Assembly (NCBI GenBank): GCA_938044045.1
Contig: CALIQN010000079.1
Location: 1-11,305, forward strand
Direction: 5' to 3'
DNA length: 11,305 bases
Source of the DNA: an uncultured Peptococcaceae bacterium
Lineage (GTDB): Bacteria > Bacillota > Peptococcia > Peptococcales > Peptococcaceae
Shown: in pieces, positions 1-6,779 of the stretch
Layout: each line of letters opens with the position of its first letter
How positions within the stretch are numbered: the first letter of the stretch is position 1
Made by a program: the position numbers and the translations under genes
The notes under the pieces: model-generated
What the model saw: the letters and a program-made list of their open reading frames with translations, nothing else
Told to the model about the DNA's origin: nothing
Database searches by the model: none

Positions 1-65
1 TTCTTGGCATTTTCAAAAAGGCAAGCCATAACACAATCATTTTCTAATAATTCTTCTAAATTCAT
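1..65 (-). CDS. 5' end of an unidentified gene, cut by the window edge
   Basis: Only the first 21 codons are present, beginning MNLEELLENDC. The start is supported by a strong TAAGGAGG ribosome binding site about eight bases upstream of the ATG at 65-63. The frame stays open to the window edge. It is the next co-directional gene after the small pilin-like gene and is separated from it by a strong hairpin at 91-126. The residues visible are too few for a function. The acidic/leucine-rich start looks cytosolic, with no signal peptide. Confidence 0.6.
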   Translation of the reverse strand, partial: MNLEELLENDCVMACLFENAK

Positions 66-90
66 TGCTTTTCCTCCTTATAGGTATCTG

Positions 91-126
91 ATAAAAGGCT
101 ACTATACAATTATAGTAGCCTTTTAT
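91..126 (-). terminator. Strong intrinsic terminator (bidirectional in form) after the pilin-like gene
   Basis: A perfect 16-bp inverted repeat (arms 91-106 and 111-126) with a 4-base loop. The stem core is GGCTAC/GTAGCC, preceded by an A-run and ending in TTTTAT on the minus strand. It lies between the stop of the 78-aa gene and the ribosome binding site of the edge gene. I see no promoter between hairpin and start codon, so the edge gene is expressed by read-through or from a promoter not recognised here. Confidence 0.85.
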
Positions 127-151
127 CTTTCTACCATCAATTAAAAGTCCC

Positions 152-388
152 TTAAAAGAATGATAAAATTTTTGCTTTCCATGCATCGACAAGTTCAGGT
201 ATGAATATTTTGGCTAAACCAAAAATAACTCCTGCTATAGCAAAGCCAATTGCCATATTTCTTACCCAGTTGCTAGAGCCACCATCGTTGAATTCATCTG
301 CACCGACTTCACTGGTTAATACCGGAAGTAAGGTGTAATAATAACTCATCACAACAGCACTTAAGAAATTACTCAAACGTTGTAACAT
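152..388 (-). CDS. Small pilin-like / VirB2-like membrane protein, 78 aa
   Basis: The frame is open further upstream, but the start is placed at the ATG at 388-386 because a strong AGAGGAGG site precedes it directly and because the longer version would run back through two terminators. Residues about 6-26 are hydrophobic and end in VGA followed by DEF, a plausible signal peptidase I site after A30. The mature part would be about 48 residues: a short polar stretch with a GG, a hydrophobic helix at about 43-65, and a short amphipathic tail. A signal sequence plus a small hydrophobic mature peptide resembles pilin subunits such as VirB2/TrbC or Flp. The Flp signature (Gly at the cleavage site, Glu-Tyr at +5/+6, helix directly after) is not met. 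It lies downstream of tadA-tadB-tadC with a toxin-antitoxin pair between. Pilin role is inferred from size, topology and context; it could be another small membrane protein. Confidence 0.7.
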   Translation of the reverse strand: MLQRLSNFLSAVVMSYYYTLLPVLTSEVGADEFNDGGSSNWVRNMAIGFAIAGVIFGLAKIFIPELVDAWKAKILSFF

Positions 389-451
389 TATTTTTCCTCC
401 TCTCTCTTTTTTTAATAAGGACAGTTTACTGTCATATCTAGGACAATAAAA

Positions 452-482
452 AAGGATAACAAGCTTTTTGCTCATTATCCTT
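452..482 (-). terminator. Second of two tandem terminators after the toxin gene
   Basis: Arms AAGGATAA (452-459) and TTATCCTT (475-482) close a hairpin whose interior also pairs AGC with GCT. On the minus strand it is followed by TTTTTTATTG, a typical U-tract. With the hairpin at 497-524 it isolates the toxin-antitoxin pair from the pilin-like gene. Confidence 0.8.
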
Positions 483-496
483 ATAGTTATATAAAA

Positions 497-524
497 AGGA
501 CGATAGAAATTAATCCATCGTCCT
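497..524 (-). terminator. First of two tandem terminators after the toxin gene
   Basis: A perfect 8-bp inverted repeat, AGGACGAT/ATCGTCCT, with a 12-base loop and TTTTTATAT following on the minus strand. It begins ten bases after the toxin stop codon. Confidence 0.82.
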
Positions 525-533
525 ACAATATCT

Positions 534-806
534 CTAAAATAAATCACTATGTGTCCCTGTTCGCATCAAAGTTAATATCAATTCATGATTATTAATCTGA
601 TAAATTAAAAGCCAATCCGGTGTGATATGACACTCTCTAAATTTGGCATACTTGCCACTTAATTGATGATCTTTATAGCTTTCCGGGAGTGATTTCTCTT
701 GCACAAGTTGTTCTAAAACTATCTTAAGTAAAGCTGCATCATAGCCACGTTTAATGATTCGCTTATAATCTTTTTTAAAAGACTTAGCATACCTAATCTT
801 CAGCAT
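534..806 (-). CDS. yafQ: YafQ-family mRNA interferase toxin, 90 aa
   Basis: A toxin of the RelE/ParE superfamily, YafQ branch; members cut mRNA in the ribosome until neutralised by a DinJ-type antitoxin. The length is standard for the family. Visible motifs are DHQLSG (H47), RECHI followed by PDWLLIY (H60, D64, W65) and the C-terminal RTGTHSDLF (H86). These match the catalytic histidine/aspartate set known for E. coli YafQ, so the protein appears intact. The start at 806 is supported by GGAGG six bases upstream. The gene overlaps the end of the antitoxin gene by 14 bases, the usual coupled arrangement with the antitoxin first. Two terminators follow. Role inferred: maintenance of the element by post-segregational killing, or stress-linked growth control. 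Confidence 0.93.
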   Translation of the reverse strand: MLKIRYAKSFKKDYKRIIKRGYDAALLKIVLEQLVQEKSLPESYKDHQLSGKYAKFRECHITPDWLLIYQINNHELILTLMRTGTHSDLF

Positions 807-1059
807 TCAAATCCTCCATTAATTCTTCAACAGAAGTAAATGTCTTACCTAGATTTCTTCCATGTAAGACATCTTCCATCGCTTCAATGGTTTCTTTATT
901 TGGTCGATCTGCCTTGACTTCAAAAGGAATACGTCCTTCTCTACCTAACCTTTTGAGATAAATATTAATCGCTGTAGATATAGACATACCAATCTCTTCA
1001 CACACTTGTTCTGCATTTTGTTTGACTTCATCATCCACTCTTATACTAATTTGTGCCAT
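793..1059 (-). CDS. dinJ: DinJ/RelB-family antitoxin, 88 aa
   Basis: The partner of the downstream YafQ toxin. Residues 1-45 form a ribbon-helix-helix DNA-binding domain: the strand QISIRVDDEVK, then helices containing CEEIGMSISTAINIYLK. Next comes the RIPFEV motif characteristic of DinJ/RelB proteins, then an acidic C-terminal region that in this family wraps the toxin. The start at 1059 has a GGGGGA site eight bases upstream. A perfect 15-bp inverted repeat and a promoter lie directly upstream, as expected for autoregulation by the RHH domain. The gene follows tadC, but the pair has its own promoter and terminators, so it looks like a self-contained cassette placed within the envelope-machine operon. 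Confidence 0.93.
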   Translation of the reverse strand: MAQISIRVDDEVKQNAEQVCEEIGMSISTAINIYLKRLGREGRIPFEVKADRPNKETIEAMEDVLHGRNLGKTFTSVEELMEDLNAED

Positions 1060-1083
1060 AGTCTATTCCCCCTTTTTTCTTTC

Positions 1084-1136
1084 AGTGTATTACAATAGCA
1101 AGCAAATGTAAAGCTACTGTATTACATTTGCTTGCT
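1084..1136 (-). promoter_or_regulatory. Promoter and inverted-repeat operator of the toxin-antitoxin pair
   Basis: A perfect 15-bp inverted repeat (arms 1097-1111 and 1122-1136, core GCAAGCAAATGTAA) with a 10-base spacer lies just upstream of the antitoxin. A minus-strand promoter overlaps it: -35 TTTACA at 1112-1107, 17-base spacer, -10 TACACT at 1089-1084. RHH antitoxins of this family bind such repeats and repress their own promoter. The hairpin also follows the tadC stop codon but has no T-tract on the minus strand, so terminator function for tadC is doubtful. The run of T's is on the plus-strand side, where there is no gene. Confidence 0.65.
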
Positions 1137-1141
1137 GTTTT

Positions 1142-2023
1142 TTATAATGTAGTCAAGGTTGTTACAATGTAACTTCCAATACAACTGAAAAGGAAAAACA
1201 TAAAGTTAACGACTAAAATATAGAATACACGTCTGATTTTGCCATCAATCTTTTGATTTTTTCTCATCATGTTATCTAAAGCCAAGACCTTTATTTCTTG
1301 CTCTAGCATCATAAAATACGTTTCCTGGCTTCTGCCCTGACTAGTGTTAATTAACCCAGCCACAAAATCAGTGATGATAGGGGTATTACATCGTTCACTA
1401 AATCTATCTAAAGCATAAATTTCATTACTAATGTCATGCCTTGTTGTTGCCATGTCTGTCAATAAAATTTCAATATCTGTTTTCAGATATTTGGCAAAAG
1501 GTAAATATGCTCTGAAATGCTCTTCAATATCAAAATTCGACTTTAAAGCAACTAGAAAATGTCTAATTAAACTCGGTGCTTCTTCTTCAATTTTTAAGCG
1601 TCTTACTTGTAAAGCTCTTGGTAATCTCATATAAAGTTTTTGAGTGGTATATAGGCTATAAGATAGGACACCTACGCCTAATTCTTGAGGTAAACCAGTT
1701 AAGAAAAAAATTGCTCCAGTAGCAAAGTAATATGGCAGTGATTTTACAATTACTTCTGAATAGTATTGCTCAATAGTAAGCTTTTCTTTAAAGCCTAAGC
1801 TATCTATAGATTTTTGTAATTGTAGACGTTTATACTCAGGCAAGATAATATATGGTGCCAAAATATAAGAAAAATTTTTAGGCTTAATTCTATAAATTCT
1901 TGCTTTTTTATAAAGTTTTTTACTCTTACTATCTTCTATACCAAAAGCTATATAAGCCACTTGGTAAAGTAATAGAAAGCTAATGAGAGTAAAAAGAAAG
2001 AATGAGACTCTATAATCTAACAT
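1142..2023 (-). CDS. tadC: TadC-like GspF-domain membrane protein
   Basis: The second of two adjacent T2SS-F (GspF) like platform proteins following a CpaF-type ATPase, the classic tadA-tadB-tadC order. There are hydrophobic segments near residues 7-27, 96-112 and 266-288, with a cytosolic region at about 145-255 containing the helical pattern of the GspF fold (EEEAPSLIRHFLVALKSNFDIEEH and following). TadB and TadC are thought to form the inner-membrane platform that the ATPase drives. Two consecutive ATGs exist (2026 and 2023). The second is chosen because AGGAGG at 2034-2029 lies five bases from it but only two from the first. The gene begins 14 bases after tadB ends (11 if the first ATG is used). 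The length (293 aa) is normal. Sequence divergence from classical TadC is likely; assignment rests on domain pattern and gene order. Confidence 0.8.
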   Translation of the reverse strand: MLDYRVSFFLFTLISFLLLYQVAYIAFGIEDSKSKKLYKKARIYRIKPKNFSYILAPYIILPEYKRLQLQKSIDSLGFKEKLTIEQYYSEVIVKSLPYYFATGAIFFLTGLPQELGVGVLSYSLYTTQKLYMRLPRALQVRRLKIEEEAPSLIRHFLVALKSNFDIEEHFRAYLPFAKYLKTDIEILLTDMATTRHDISNEIYALDRFSERCNTPIITDFVAGLINTSQGRSQETYFMMLEQEIKVLALDNMMRKNQKIDGKIRRVFYILVVNFMFFLFSCIGSYIVTTLTTL

Positions 2024-2036
2024 CATAGCCTCCTAA

Positions 2037-2867
2037 TTATAGTTCAATATTATTAACTTGTCTTAAGACATAAGCTGTAGAAGCCAAAATTACTAAGCTG
2101 TAAATGGCAATAACAATTTTTGAAAAATCTGTCTGTAAGAATACTTCAGCGATTTCGCCATAGGCAAACATGATGAATATGGTTAAACCCACCATTATTC
2201 CGGCAAGAAAATAATATTTTCTTAGCATATCTTTCTTCTTATTTTCCCATCTTGCCATAAAAGCTCTTCTATCGTTCAGTTGAGAAATAGTTGCTTCCAA
2301 ACTGCTAAGATAAGTTCTATCTTTATCACACATAATCAACTGATCTGTAAAATCTTTCAAGCTCTTACTTGTAAAATTCTTGTGCATTCGTTCAAAAGCT
2401 TCTTGATAAGAATAGTTAAACAGTTCAACATCTTCTATCCACTTTTCAAACAAAGTTTTAATTGGTTCTTCAAATAAAGGAATATTTTGCTCAATTGCTG
2501 ATTTAATCTGATTAGTAGCAATGTAACTATTCTTAATCAAATTAGCATATTTAATTGCTTGGCCATCTAACATAGATTGAATGGAAGATTTCTGTATTTT
2601 AAGCCACTCTACAAAAAAATATGGAAAAAAACAGCCAAAGGTAATGGCTAAATAAAGATTTTTAACCAATAAACCAAGACTAAAACCTATTATACTGGCT
2701 AAAATTAATATCCATTTTACTTGTTTTAAACTGACATTATAGTTAATTTTAGCCATAATTTCTAAACTAGCTAAAATCTCTTTTTTCTTAGTAGCAATAA
2801 AACCTTCTCTATGTTTAAGCACCTTATTTTTTCTTTTACGACTGCGACGCTGTTTTAACCTACTCAT
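2037..2867 (-). CDS. tadB: TadB-like GspF-domain membrane protein, 276 aa
   Basis: An inner-membrane platform protein of a Tad/type II secretion-like machine. The N-terminus (residues 2-30) is very basic (RRSRKRKNK and following). Hydrophobic segments lie at about 50-67, 70-86, 218-236 and 249-268. The cytosolic stretch at about 98-205 has the GspF-like helical pattern, including MLDGQAIKYANLIKNSY. The start overlaps the stop of the upstream ATPase gene in an ATGA arrangement and has an AAGGAGGAGG site four bases upstream, so the two are translationally coupled. TadB is normally the direct partner of the TadA/CpaF ATPase and of TadC. The length is slightly short for the family, and the periplasmic/extracytoplasmic loops are minimal. 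Substrate (pilin, DNA-linked protein or both) cannot be read from the sequence. Confidence 0.82.
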   Translation of the reverse strand: MSRLKQRRSRKRKNKVLKHREGFIATKKKEILASLEIMAKINYNVSLKQVKWILILASIIGFSLGLLVKNLYLAITFGCFFPYFFVEWLKIQKSSIQSMLDGQAIKYANLIKNSYIATNQIKSAIEQNIPLFEEPIKTLFEKWIEDVELFNYSYQEAFERMHKNFTSKSLKDFTDQLIMCDKDRTYLSSLEATISQLNDRRAFMARWENKKKDMLRKYYFLAGIMVGLTIFIMFAYGEIAEVFLQTDFSKIVIAIYSLVILASTAYVLRQVNNIEL

Positions 2868-4318
2868 CTATCCTCCTCCTTAGTAGTAATATCTATAAAA
2901 TCTTCAACATAATCATCAGTTAAAGACACTGAAAAAGAAGAATTAAATTGATTGACTTCTTCTAAAGGGCAGCCATTTTCATAGAATTTCTGGCAAAGTT
3001 TAAAACTTGGAGGGTTAATCTTAGCATGATCCCCTAATACTTTTCCATCCTCATCTATTTCCTTCCGGACAAATTTATAAAGAATTTGTCCTTCGATCTT
3101 TTTCTTATCTTTGTTATAGCCTGTTGCTTCAAAGATTTTTAAACATCGTCTAGAGCGATCTTCTTTAAAATATTTTTTAAAAACCACAATCGGTATGGCT
3201 TCAACAATGATTGACATTAACATATCTTCAGAAATAGATTGATTGGCCTTTTGACATAGCATGAGCAGACGCTCATATGCTTTTGTCACACTTTGAATGT
3301 GTGCTGATGACACTATTGTATGTCCTGTTAAAGCTGATTCCACAGCACTTAGTGCTTCACCTCCACGCATTTCAGCAGGGATAATTATGTCTGGGTGATA
3401 CCGTAAAGAAGTCTTTACTAAGAGATCGCTATCTACTTTCAATTTATCGGTATTTTTACTCTCAACTGTCTTAGTATGAATGACTCGGCTAAGGATTTTA
3501 CCATCTCTGTTCTTATGGATAAAATCTAGCTCTCTCGTATTCTCCTCGATACAAAAAGCTCTTAATTTACCATCTTCAGTCACTCTTTTCACAATAGTCT
3601 GCATATCACTTGTTTTACCAGATGAAGTTGCTCCACCAAATAGAACGCTCACCCCATGTTTCAAACAAGTTTCTATAAAGTCTATTTCTTCATAAGAATA
3701 ACTGTCATACTTTTCAACTAAGTCCCTCACACTAATCTCTTTGCCAGCTAGCTTACGCAAAGAGAAAGTGACGCCAACATCTTCATCAATCACTGGATAA
3801 ATAGATGCTGTTAAACGAAGCCCTGTGCCAATAAAACTATCTAAGGTTGGATCAGCTTCATTCAAAATAGCATTTCCTATCGCCATCATCTTCTTGATAA
3901 TGTTTTTGGCATGTTCTGGAGAATTAAAAGAAGTATCCAACTTTTTGTAACCATAGTTGGTTAAGACTTCAATATCGTTCCACGCATTTCCATTCATCTC
4001 TTCAAAGTCAAGGTCTGCAATATAGTCATTAATAAAAGAAAAACCAAAAATATCTTGATAAATTCTTTCAACATCTTTCTTTTCTCGATATTCAGGAAAT
4101 TTTTCATTCACCAAAGATGTGATAAAGCCCTTTAGTTTTTCCTTAGCATTTCTCTCACTAATGATATTTTTAATACTATCGCCATGGATTCTTATCAATT
4201 CTTCTCTGATTGCTTGTAAATCTTTTTCGTAAGCTTTATTGTTCTTTTTCTCAGATATAACATTTTTTTCTTCTTCAGCTTTAGGATTCTGCATAAGTTG
4301 ACTCAATAAATCCTGCAT
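2864..4318 (-). CDS. tadA: CpaF/TadA-family secretion ATPase, 484 aa
   Basis: A type II/IV secretion-system ATPase of the CpaF/TadA family (VirB11/GspE superfamily) that would power pilus assembly or substrate transfer at the membrane. Visible parts: an alpha-helical N-terminal region (1-100); an N-terminal NTPase subdomain with GTGLRLTASIYPVIDEDVG (164-182); Walker A GGATSSGKTS (228-237); an Asp-box region CIEENTREL (256-264); Walker B HPDIIIPAEMRGGEAL (308-323); and a His box TGHTIVSSAH (331-340). The Walker A departs from the usual GGTGSGKTT but keeps GxxxxGKT. All catalytic elements look intact. The start at 4318 has GGAGGG overlapping the end of the preceding gene, three bases of spacing, and the stop overlaps tadB by four bases. 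A CpaF protein followed by two GspF-like proteins supports a Tad-type rather than VirB11-type system. Confidence 0.93.
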   Translation of the reverse strand: MQDLLSQLMQNPKAEEEKNVISEKKNNKAYEKDLQAIREELIRIHGDSIKNIISERNAKEKLKGFITSLVNEKFPEYREKKDVERIYQDIFGFSFINDYIADLDFEEMNGNAWNDIEVLTNYGYKKLDTSFNSPEHAKNIIKKMMAIGNAILNEADPTLDSFIGTGLRLTASIYPVIDEDVGVTFSLRKLAGKEISVRDLVEKYDSYSYEEIDFIETCLKHGVSVLFGGATSSGKTSDMQTIVKRVTEDGKLRAFCIEENTRELDFIHKNRDGKILSRVIHTKTVESKNTDKLKVDSDLLVKTSLRYHPDIIIPAEMRGGEALSAVESALTGHTIVSSAHIQSVTKAYERLLMLCQKANQSISEDMLMSIIVEAIPIVVFKKYFKEDRSRRCLKIFEATGYNKDKKKIEGQILYKFVRKEIDEDGKVLGDHAKINPPSFKLCQKFYENGCPLEEVNQFNSSFSVSLTDDYVEDFIDITTKEEDR

Positions 4319-4320
4319 TA

Positions 4321-4923
4321 TTACCCTCCATTTTTTACATAAGCATCATAGCTTGGAGACTGAGGTACATCGCCTTTAGTCTTCATGTGTATTCCAAGTT
4401 GATGTTCTCTAGCATACTGGTAAGCTTCTCTAATCCTCGCCTTGTAATCATCTTTGACTCCCATGTTAAAAGCCTCGCTAATACCAAGTTTAGTCAAATA
4501 TTCTTGCAAAAAGATACGTTCTCCATTTTCGTTATAAAAGAAAACATAGCCTCCATTAAGCCCCCAGAGTGTTTTATCACTCTGAAATTCTATCTCCAAT
4601 TTTTTATCTTTTAGAATGTAATCAATCCAAACATCTGGAGGAATAGGACTAATTAATTTAGCTGCATACTCTCCATCTGTTATCATGATGTTCTTATTTT
4701 GATTTACATGAATACCAAAGAGTAAAACGCCACCTTGCTGACCATCTTTCTCATAATGGACAGCATTCATCTTAATATCATAGTTAATAAAATTGGCATC
4801 CTTAATATCTACAGTATGCTCTTCTCCCCTTGGCAAATTGCCATATAGTGTCAAAAGGCCAAGAAAGAGAAAAAGCAGCATCAGTATAAGGTGCCACTTT
4901 TTGAATTTATATTGTAGTTTCAT
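4321..4923 (-). CDS. Unidentified membrane-anchored extracytoplasmic protein, 200 aa
   Basis: I do not recognise this family. Residues 10-28 form one hydrophobic segment after a basic start (KLQYKFKK), with no convincing cleavage site, so it is most likely a signal anchor with about 170 residues outside the membrane. The outer part looks beta-rich at about 37-130 (YDIKMNAVHYEKDGQQGGVLLFGIHV and similar) and helical near the C-terminus (DDYKARIREAYQYAREHQ). The gene starts 28 bases after a strong terminator, with AAGGTGAAAGG before the ATG, and ends two bases before the CpaF ATPase start. It is therefore co-translated with the Tad block and is a candidate accessory or pseudopilin-like/assembly subunit. 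That role is inferred from position only. Confidence 0.8.
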   Translation of the reverse strand: MKLQYKFKKWHLILMLLFLFLGLLTLYGNLPRGEEHTVDIKDANFINYDIKMNAVHYEKDGQQGGVLLFGIHVNQNKNIMITDGEYAAKLISPIPPDVWIDYILKDKKLEIEFQSDKTLWGLNGGYVFFYNENGERIFLQEYLTKLGISEAFNMGVKDDYKARIREAYQYAREHQLGIHMKTKGDVPQSPSYDAYVKNGG

Positions 4924-4951
4924 CCTTTCACCTTCTTTGCTAAAACAAAAA

Positions 4952-4977
4952 GCCAGTCAGTATTTTTCCTGACTGGC
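4952..4977 (-). terminator. Intrinsic terminator between the CARDB gene and the Tad block
   Basis: Minus-strand stem GCCAGTCAG/CTGACTGGC (arms 4969-4977 and 4952-4960) with an 8-base A-rich loop, followed by TTTTTGTTTT. This is textbook form. It starts 11 bases after the stop codon at 4989 and ends 28 bases before the next start codon, with no recognisable promoter between. It closely resembles the hairpin at 6734-6761. Confidence 0.9.
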
Positions 4978-4988
4978 CAAGTAAAAAA

Positions 4989-6602
4989 TTATCTTGCTCT
5001 CATATCGTCATACATATCGCCTTTGATTTTAATCTCAATATTTTCTTTGCCACAAAGGACTTGAGTCTTACCATTGGCTTTAACAGCACCACCCTGAGCA
5101 TCTAAGATCATAGAATGGTTACCATCCTTGAGATTAACATTAGTGTATAGGACACGTTTCTTTTCGCTGTCCATTGGTAAAACAAAGTTACCATTGTAGA
5201 GTTCTAAGACTGTAGTTTTAGCCTGTTTTGTTTTTAAGTTTCTTGAGTTCTTCATATCCCAATTTAAAGTCACATCTACCTTACTTGGCTGAGTAATGGT
5301 AGCAGTATAAGCTCTAGGGTCACCACTAATTTGTTGTACAGTTATTTTGGTATTTCCAGAAAGTTGGAAGCCATAACCTGCTCTTATAAAATTATGTGGT
5401 GTCCCATTTTGGTTTAAGAGAAAATCTGTTTTCTTTAATGCACTTCTATCATCCTTAACTGTGTAGGTCGTTTCTAAAGTCGCTTTGTAAGTATGATAGG
5501 TGTAGTATGTCCAACATGTGCGATTTCTACCACTGCCAGAACACCTTGTATGTTGTTGTTTTTCTGTCCAAGTGAAGGTTTTCACGCAATTTGGAACAGT
5601 TTTAGGGGTGGTATCTATAAGATTAATGTTCCCTGTCTTTTTGTTGTTATTGTAGTTGATTTCTACAATTTTTTTCTCAGGATTAATCCAAGCTGTTACT
5701 GTTGCACTACCTTTTGTGCAAGGCAAGCTTGGATTAAAAGTTAGCGTTTTAGTTTCTCCTGGTAAAAGCGTAACTACCTTACTGCCAATTTTGGTTTGGT
5801 TGTAAAAGAAAGCAACCTCGCTGGTCTTTTGGCTTTTACCAAAGTTGGCCACTTTAGCATACAAGGTAATTTGCTCACAAGTTGGGAAGTCTCCACTTTG
5901 AATTTCAGTGACCGCAAGGTCATTTTCTTCTCGAAATTCTATATTGGCAACATGGGGTTGGAATTTTAGATAAAATTTAACTTTACTAGGGTCAAATGTT
6001 TTGTTTTTAAAATCCCTAATCAAACGATTGTATTCATTAGGATAGTTTGCCTTAAAATTAGTCTGATCCCCTACTTGTTCCCAGAAAGCTAACAAAACAT
6101 TGTTTCCTTGAAGGACTGTCTTATCACTTTGTTTTTCAAGTGCTTCCTGTACCAAATCTAAATAACTGAGTTCATTATTCCAAAACTTTTCCACATTATA
6201 CTTACCTTTGTACTGGTAGGTGATTTTACCATTTTTTGCCAAGCTAACATTAGTGTATTCTACAGGAATATAGCGTTTGTAGTAATATTTAGAAAAAAAT
6301 CTTTCAACATTATTTCCTATTAAATCACTGTAAAACCAGTAATTTTCCTTAGGATTGCGACTCATGGCATCTTCAATATCAAAGTACTTAATTTTAAACT
6401 CATCATCATTAACACGCTCTACAGGGGCAAAACGAACAAGTTTCGGCGTTAAATTTTTATACTTTTGACTGTTCATTAACCAATTTAGGTCAAAGGTCTC
6501 ATTACGCCAAGAAAAGGCAGTGTTCGGTGTGGTATCACCATTCCATTGGAATTGTCCACTAGCATTGACTTGACCATATTGCCAATCATACATCATGCCC
6601 AT
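4989..6602 (-). CDS. Secreted CARDB-domain protein, main reading frame (frameshifted from its signal peptide)
   Basis: The main frame codes 537 residues. Numbered from the internal Met, residues about 228-322 form a CARDB-type beta-sandwich, ending in the asparagine-rich EINYNNN typical of these extracellular adhesion modules. Before it lies a large region of unknown fold. After it come a cysteine- and tyrosine-rich stretch (C339, C354, C363) and a beta-rich tail. The Met at 6602 has no ribosome binding site. A signal-peptide ORF with a good site starts at 6702 in another frame. Removing one A from the A6 run at 6612-6607 would join them into one protein of about 570 residues. The best reading is a secreted or surface protein interrupted by a one-base indel, real or a sequencing error. 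It sits between two matching terminators, after a secreted stalk-domain protein. Extracellular adhesion or scaffold role is inferred. Confidence 0.8.
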   Translation of the reverse strand: MGMMYDWQYGQVNASGQFQWNGDTTPNTAFSWRNETFDLNWLMNSQKYKNLTPKLVRFAPVERVNDDEFKIKYFDIEDAMSRNPKENYWFYSDLIGNNVERFFSKYYYKRYIPVEYTNVSLAKNGKITYQYKGKYNVEKFWNNELSYLDLVQEALEKQSDKTVLQGNNVLLAFWEQVGDQTNFKANYPNEYNRLIRDFKNKTFDPSKVKFYLKFQPHVANIEFREENDLAVTEIQSGDFPTCEQITLYAKVANFGKSQKTSEVAFFYNQTKIGSKVVTLLPGETKTLTFNPSLPCTKGSATVTAWINPEKKIVEINYNNNKKTGNINLIDTTPKTVPNCVKTFTWTEKQQHTRCSGSGRNRTCWTYYTYHTYKATLETTYTVKDDRSALKKTDFLLNQNGTPHNFIRAGYGFQLSGNTKITVQQISGDPRAYTATITQPSKVDVTLNWDMKNSRNLKTKQAKTTVLELYNGNFVLPMDSEKKRVLYTNVNLKDGNHSMILDAQGGAVKANGKTQVLCGKENIEIKIKGDMYDDMRAR

Positions 6603-6702
6603 GATATTTTTTGACCACTTCTTGACCTTGGTCAGCTTGTATAGGTGAAGTGATAAAAATTAACAGAAAAAGAAATAGCATACTGCTTAGTTTTTTTATC
6701 AT
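6586..6702 (-). pseudogene. 5' fragment: signal peptide of the CARDB-domain protein, separated by a frameshift
   Basis: The ATG at 6702-6700 has AAAGGAG seven bases upstream and codes MIKKLSSMLFLFLLIFI, then TSPIQA and DQGQEVVKK. This is a clear Sec signal peptide with probable cleavage after QA. The frame then stops at a TGA at 6588-6586. The main CARDB frame runs open through the same region but is blocked upstream by a TAA within the signal-peptide coding stretch. The two frames fit together if the homopolymer at 6607-6612 had five bases instead of six, giving VVKNIMGMMYDW across the joint. This start is taken as the true start of the gene. Confidence 0.8.
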
Positions 6703-6733
6703 AATTATTCTCCTTTGTTTTTAAAATAAAAAA

Positions 6734-6761
6734 GACAGTCAGTGTTTTTCTTCTGACTGTC
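6734..6761 (-). terminator. Intrinsic terminator between the stalk-domain and CARDB genes
   Basis: Minus-strand stem GACAGTCAG/CTGACTGTC with a 10-base A-rich loop, followed by TTTTTTATTTT. It begins 18 bases after the stop codon at 6780 and ends 31 bases before the CARDB gene's start codon, with no promoter visible between. The stem and loop resemble those at 4952-4977. Confidence 0.9.
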
Positions 6762-6779
6762 CTTTAGATATGAGATAAT

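Noticed and set aside
420..433. Small palindrome GACAGTTTACTGTC upstream of the pilin-like gene as operator
   Set aside because: Only six base pairs per arm and no convincing -35/-10 pair around it. It may be chance or part of an unrecognised promoter, so I do not annotate it.
389..547. A longer 131-residue version of the pilin-like protein starting at 547
   Set aside because: It would cross both terminators after the toxin gene and has no ribosome binding site. The ATG at 388 has a strong one and gives a proper signal peptide.
1097..1143. Perfect 15-bp hairpin read as the terminator of tadC
   Set aside because: The T-run is on the plus-strand side, where no gene exists. On the minus strand the hairpin is followed by ATTGTAATAC and overlaps a promoter, so an operator is more likely.
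1431..5744. Plus-strand open frames of 65-83 codons at 1431-1634, 2280-2477, 3480-3695, 4387-4614 and 5493-5744
   Set aside because: All lie opposite well-supported minus-strand genes with domains, lack ribosome binding sites in keeping with the neighbours, and have low-complexity Cys/Ser/Ile-rich translations typical of antisense shadows.
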